The notes below the pieces were generated by a model, which saw only the letters and a program-made list of their open reading frames with translations, was not told where the DNA came from and made no database searches. The translations under genes were made by a program, and so were the position numbers. From a virus, in IMG/VR virus record IMGVR_UViG_3300042261_002385, positions 1-64,000 of that record: DNA of 64,000 nt; one strand, written 5' to 3'. This document shows, piece by piece, positions 61,773 to 64,000 of the stretch. Numbering within the stretch: the first letter of the stretch is position 1; every line of letters starts with the position of its first letter.

Positions 61773-61790
61773 TAAAAATTAAATGAAAAA

Positions 61791-62357
61791 ATGAAAAATT
61801 TATTTTTACTACTATTGACTCTTTTGACAACAACAGTATTTGGTCAACTTGTTACAACAAATCCTGATACTGTATGTTATCAGACCCAGGCACTTTCTCA
61901 GTATCAAGTTACTTCAGTTGGTGCTGGAACTTACACTTGGACAGTTCCTGCCTGTGCCACTATAACTTCAGGTCAAGGCACGAATCAAATTCAAGTAAAC
62001 TGGTCTAACTGTCCTCCAGGATTAATCAACAATGCGATAAGTGTTGTTTACACTTCACAAGCTGGATGTCCTTCACCAGCTGTCAATTTGAATGTTTTGA
62101 TATACCAAGTCATACCAACTATAACACCTATTGGTCCTTTCTGTGTAACTGATCCTTGTGTTGCACTATCTGGATTACCAGCTGGTGGGACATGGACCGG
62201 AAATGGTGTTGTAAATGGTCAGTTCTGTCCTGGACAAGCTGGTCCAGGAGCTGCTACAATCACCTATACTTATACTAACAGTGGTTGTTCATTTACAGCA
62301 ACTACAAATACAGGTGTCTCTCCACAACCTACATTGACACCAATACAACACAATTAA
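61791..62357 (+). CDS. Secreted Ig/PKD-like small protein
   Basis: 188 aa. Signal peptide MKNLFLLLLTLLTTTVFGQ. The rest is two short Ig/PKD-like modules rich in Thr, Gly, Cys and Pro (YTWTVPACATITSGQGT; LSGLPAGGTWTGNGVV), similar to fragments of gliding/adhesin proteins. The end, LTPIQHN, resembles that of the preceding protein (LGPISHN). No sorting domain. Confidence 0.75.
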   Translation: MKNLFLLLLTLLTTTVFGQLVTTNPDTVCYQTQALSQYQVTSVGAGTYTWTVPACATITSGQGTNQIQVNWSNCPPGLINNAISVVYTSQAGCPSPAVNLNVLIYQVIPTITPIGPFCVTDPCVALSGLPAGGTWTGNGVVNGQFCPGQAGPGAATITYTYTNSGCSFTATTNTGVSPQPTLTPIQHN

Positions 62358-62364
62358 AAATTAT

Positions 62365-62934
62365 ATGAAACTATTTTTATTTTTGTTCTTACTTATTAGT
62401 CTAAATGTTTTTAGTCAACACTCGTTTGAAATATGTGAAAATTCAAATACGTTTACATATTCAACCACAATTGACTTAAACGGAACAGTAGAATGGTTTT
62501 TAAACGGTAGTTCAATTGGTCAGGGTCTTTCAATTGATATCACATATGATGAACCTGGAGAATTTCAATTAGTAGCAATGGGTTATAACGATTTAGGTTG
62601 TCCAGGAACACCACAAGTTTTAGATATTATAGTTACTCAATGTGATCCACTTATTTATTGGGTTCCTAATTCATTCACACCTGATGGAAATGAATTTAAT
62701 CAAACTTGGGGTCCTATATTGACAAGCGGTATTTCAGTTAATAATTTTTCACTAACAATTTATAATAGATGGGGAGCTATCATCTGGGAGTCCAAAGATG
62801 TCAATACTAAATGGGATGGAACATATGGAGGTTTTTTAGTTCCAGATGGAACATACTCTTGGATTATGAAATTAGATATGATAGACAATGATGGTAAAAA
62901 ATTAATTACCGGTCACGTTACAATCGTTAGATAA
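62365..62934 (+). CDS. Secreted protein with T9SS type B (gliding-type) sorting domain
   Basis: 189 aa. Signal peptide MKLFLFLFLLISLNVFSQ, a short Ig-like module (20-90), then the type B CTD: PNSFTPDGNEFNQTWGP, FSLTIYNRWGAIIWESKD, WDGTYGGFLVPDGTYSWIMKL and final GHVTIVR (about 97-189), the hallmark ending of SprB-like gliding adhesins. It may anchor itself, or the two preceding CTD-less proteins, on the cell surface. Confidence 0.88.
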   Translation: MKLFLFLFLLISLNVFSQHSFEICENSNTFTYSTTIDLNGTVEWFLNGSSIGQGLSIDITYDEPGEFQLVAMGYNDLGCPGTPQVLDIIVTQCDPLIYWVPNSFTPDGNEFNQTWGPILTSGISVNNFSLTIYNRWGAIIWESKDVNTKWDGTYGGFLVPDGTYSWIMKLDMIDNDGKKLITGHVTIVR

Positions 62935-62935
62935 G

Positions 62936-63005
62936 TGCCGTGTATGAGGTTCGAACTCACTTAGCCCACCTTATGAGAGTAGGTTCTTTTCCACTAAGCC
63001 ACGGC
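62936..63005 (-). tRNA. tRNA-Met(CAU)
   Basis: Acceptor GCCGTG/CACGGC (7th pair mismatched), anticodon stem CTACT/GGTGG with loop CTCATAA (CAU), T-arm GTGAG-TTCGAAC-CTCAT. 70 nt; elongator or Ile2 (lysidine) type cannot be told apart here. Overlaps none of the neighbours. Confidence 0.85.
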
Positions 63006-63011
63006 TTTTAT

Positions 63012-63338
63012 TTAATGACTATGTATTACATTTTCTATTTTCTCATACAGTTTTATTTTCGGTAATACACCAACTTGTCTATCAACTACTTCACCATTTT
63101 TAAAAAAGATTATTGTAGGAATTCCTCTTACCCCATATTTATCAGGACTGATTGGATTCTCATCAATGTTTACTTTATAAACCACAATTTTTTCTTCTAA
63201 ATCATTTGAAGCTTCTTCTAATGCTGGAGCTAATGCTTTACAAGGATTACACCAATCGGCCCAAAAATCGACTAAAATTAATTTATCTGAACTTTTAATT
63301 ATATCTTGAAAGTTATCATCTGTTATACTTGCTACCAT
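63012..63338 (-). CDS. Thioredoxin
   Basis: 108 aa, full length. DFWADWCNPCKALAP (24-38) has the redox pair Cys30/Cys33 with CNPC in place of the usual CGPC, the buried Asp is kept, and VRGIPTIIFFKNGE (about 70-83) carries the cis-Pro. Cytoplasmic, no signal. Likely reductant for the phage ribonucleotide reductase (nrdB at 3912) or for a polymerase. Confidence 0.93.
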   Translation of the reverse strand: MVASITDDNFQDIIKSSDKLILVDFWADWCNPCKALAPALEEASNDLEEKIVVYKVNIDENPISPDKYGVRGIPTIIFFKNGEVVDRQVGVLPKIKLYEKIENVIHSH

Positions 63339-63372
63339 ATCTAAATTTTTTCTTTTATATATTTAATTTTGG

Positions 63373-63458
63373 TACTTCTGGTCGGACTCGAACCGACACG
63401 GACACAATGTCCAAGGGATTTTAAGTCCCTCGCGTGCTACCAATTTCGCCACAGAAGC
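63373..63458 (-). tRNA. tRNA-Leu(UAA)
   Basis: 86 nt type II tRNA. Acceptor GCTTCTG/CAGAAGT, anticodon stem GGGA/TCCC with loop CTTAAAA (UAA), long variable arm (GGACATTGTGTCC), T-arm GTCGG-TTCGAGT-CCGAC. Confidence 0.93.
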
Positions 63459-63464
63459 TTGTTG

Positions 63465-63547
63465 TACCCTGGGAGAGACTCGAACTCTCACGCCTTTCGG
63501 CACCAGATCCTAAATCTGGCGTGTGCTACCAATTTCACCACCAAGGT
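63465..63547 (-). tRNA. tRNA-Leu(UAG)
   Basis: 83 nt type II tRNA. Acceptor ACCTTGG/CCAGGGT, anticodon stem CCAGA/TCTGG with loop TTTAGGA (UAG), variable arm TGCCGAAAGGCG, T-arm GAGAG-TTCGAGT-CTCTC. Confidence 0.93.
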
Positions 63548-63557
63548 AAGTAATTTG

Positions 63558-63631
63558 AGCATCCTGCCAGATTCGAACTGGCGTCTCTGGGTTACAAATC
63601 CAGAATAATTGACCAACTATACGAAGGATGC
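63558..63631 (-). tRNA. tRNA-Thr(UGU)
   Basis: Acceptor GCATCCT/AGGATGC, anticodon loop TTTGTAA (UGU) on stem CTGGA/CCCAG with the top pair A:C mismatched, T-arm GCCAG-TTCGAAT-CTGGC. 74 nt. Confidence 0.88.
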
Positions 63632-63638
63632 AATTTTG

Positions 63639-63712
63639 AGACACTGGTCGGATTCGAACCGACATACCACAGTTTTGCAGACTGGGACCTAAAGCCATTC
63701 AGACACAGTGTC
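63639..63712 (-). tRNA. tRNA-Cys(GCA)
   Basis: Acceptor GACACTG/CAGTGTC, anticodon stem CAGT/ACTG with loop CTGCAAA (GCA), T-arm GTCGG-TTCGAAT-CCGAC. 74 nt; discriminator U as in bacterial tRNA-Cys. Confidence 0.93.
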
Positions 63713-63718
63713 GTTTTG

Positions 63719-63793
63719 TTGGAATGATAGGACTTGAACCTACGACCTCCACGGTATCAGCGTGGCGCTCTCGACCAACTGAGCTACATTCCA
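63719..63793 (-). tRNA. tRNA-Ile(GAU)
   Basis: Acceptor TGGAATG/CATTCCA, D-arm GCTCAGTTGGTCGAGAGC, anticodon stem CCACG/CGTGG with loop CTGATAC (GAU), T-arm GTAGG-TTCAAGT-CCTAT, A73. Confidence 0.95.
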
Positions 63794-63800
63794 ATTTTTG

Positions 63801-63869
63801 AGGTCAGTATGGGTCTCGAACCCATGACTCGCTTGCGTCCCACTATGAAGCCTTTTATAGTGACCAACC
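63801..63869 (-). tRNA. tRNA-like element with a shortened anticodon arm
   Basis: 69 nt. Acceptor GGTTGGT/ACTGACC (two G:U pairs), D-arm CTAT...ATAG, and T-arm ATGGG-TTCGAGA-CCCAT are all good. Only 17 bases lie between D- and T-arms where about 22 are needed; they form at most a GAC/GTC stem around GCAAGCGA, with no usable anticodon loop or U33. Either a decayed tRNA gene or a tRNA mimic. Confidence 0.55.
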
Positions 63870-63874
63870 ATTTG

Positions 63875-63945
63875 TACCCCGAAGTGGGTTCGAACCACTG
63901 CCATCTCCATGTAAAAGAGATACGCTACCATTACGCCATCGGGGC
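63875..63945 (-). tRNA. tRNA-Val(UAC)
   Basis: Acceptor GCCCCGA/TCGGGGT, anticodon stem TCTCT/GGAGA with loop TTTACAT (UAC), T-arm AGTGG-TTCGAAC-CCACT, A73. 71 nt. Confidence 0.92.
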
Positions 63946-63952
63946 TTTTTTT

Positions 63953-64000
63953 GCGGACTGAGAGAATTACGATATCTCGACCTCAACCTTAACAGGGTTT
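63953..64000 (-). tRNA. Possible partial tRNA(-like) gene at window edge
   Basis: The 3' part only: a T-arm-like GAGA...TCTC followed by TCAGTCCGC as an acceptor 3' strand, spaced like its neighbours in the array. The T-loop (TATCGTAAT) is non-canonical, so this may be another degenerate member. The 5' half lies beyond the window. Confidence 0.3.

Overview
The window reads as an AT-rich (about one-third GC) large tailed-phage genome, most likely a T4-like myovirus of a Bacteroidota (Flavobacteriia-like) host. Phage hallmarks are a gp32-type single-strand binding protein, class I NrdB, large virion proteins, two free-standing HNH homing endonucleases, a polynucleotide-kinase-like protein, a phage-type DNA methyltransferase, many small ORFans packed on both strands, at least 12 tRNA or tRNA-like genes, and a family of proteins that share an N-terminal leader like the T4 capsid-targeting peptide. 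Host clues are Bacteroidota promoters (TTTG-N19/20-TAnnTTTG) and proteins carrying type IX secretion (T9SS) sorting domains.

Layout. 1-10.8 kb: small ORFans, an IMP dehydrogenase/GMP reductase-like enzyme, NrdB, two HNH endonucleases, and a run of seven co-directional genes whose products begin MK-L--(F/Y)-E; one of these is a stand-alone cyanophycin-synthetase N-domain. 10.8-16.1 kb: gp32-like protein and probable tail/baseplate proteins. 16.1-32.0 kb: an 18-gene minus-strand operon for glycan synthesis (GDP-fucose, GDP-mannose 3,5-epimerase, UDP-galactopyranose mutase, PfkB sugar kinase, a two-subunit TPP enzyme, alcohol dehydrogenase, FkbM methyltransferase and about eight glycosyltransferases). 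32.0-35.8 kb: ClpC-like AAA+ unfoldase and small proteins including a CYTH enzyme. 35.8-37.25 kb: an RNA-only operon with two Bacteroidota promoters, three tRNA(-like) genes, a highly structured RNA of about 1 kb, and a strong terminator. 37.3-53 kb: mostly minus-strand accessory enzymes and ORFans, with a Pro-Asp-Gln tRNA trio and a 31-codon mini gene. 53-55.3 kb: a large virion protein. 55.5-62.9 kb: four Sec-signal proteins with CUB/Ig-like/SprB repeats and T9SS type A and type B C-terminal domains. 62.9-64 kb: thioredoxin and a second tRNA array that runs off the window.

How it fits together: plus-strand virion and leader-bearing genes usually follow a TTAATATATA element that looks like a T4-type late promoter. 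Several minus-strand accessory genes and the RNA operon use host-like promoters. The glycan operon and the T9SS cargo cluster both point to the phage remodelling either its own particle or the host surface. The best candidates for something undescribed are the giant structured RNA embedded in the tRNA operon (GOLLD/ROOL-like in size and setting), the leader-tagged CphA N-domain protein, and the T9SS cargo cluster.
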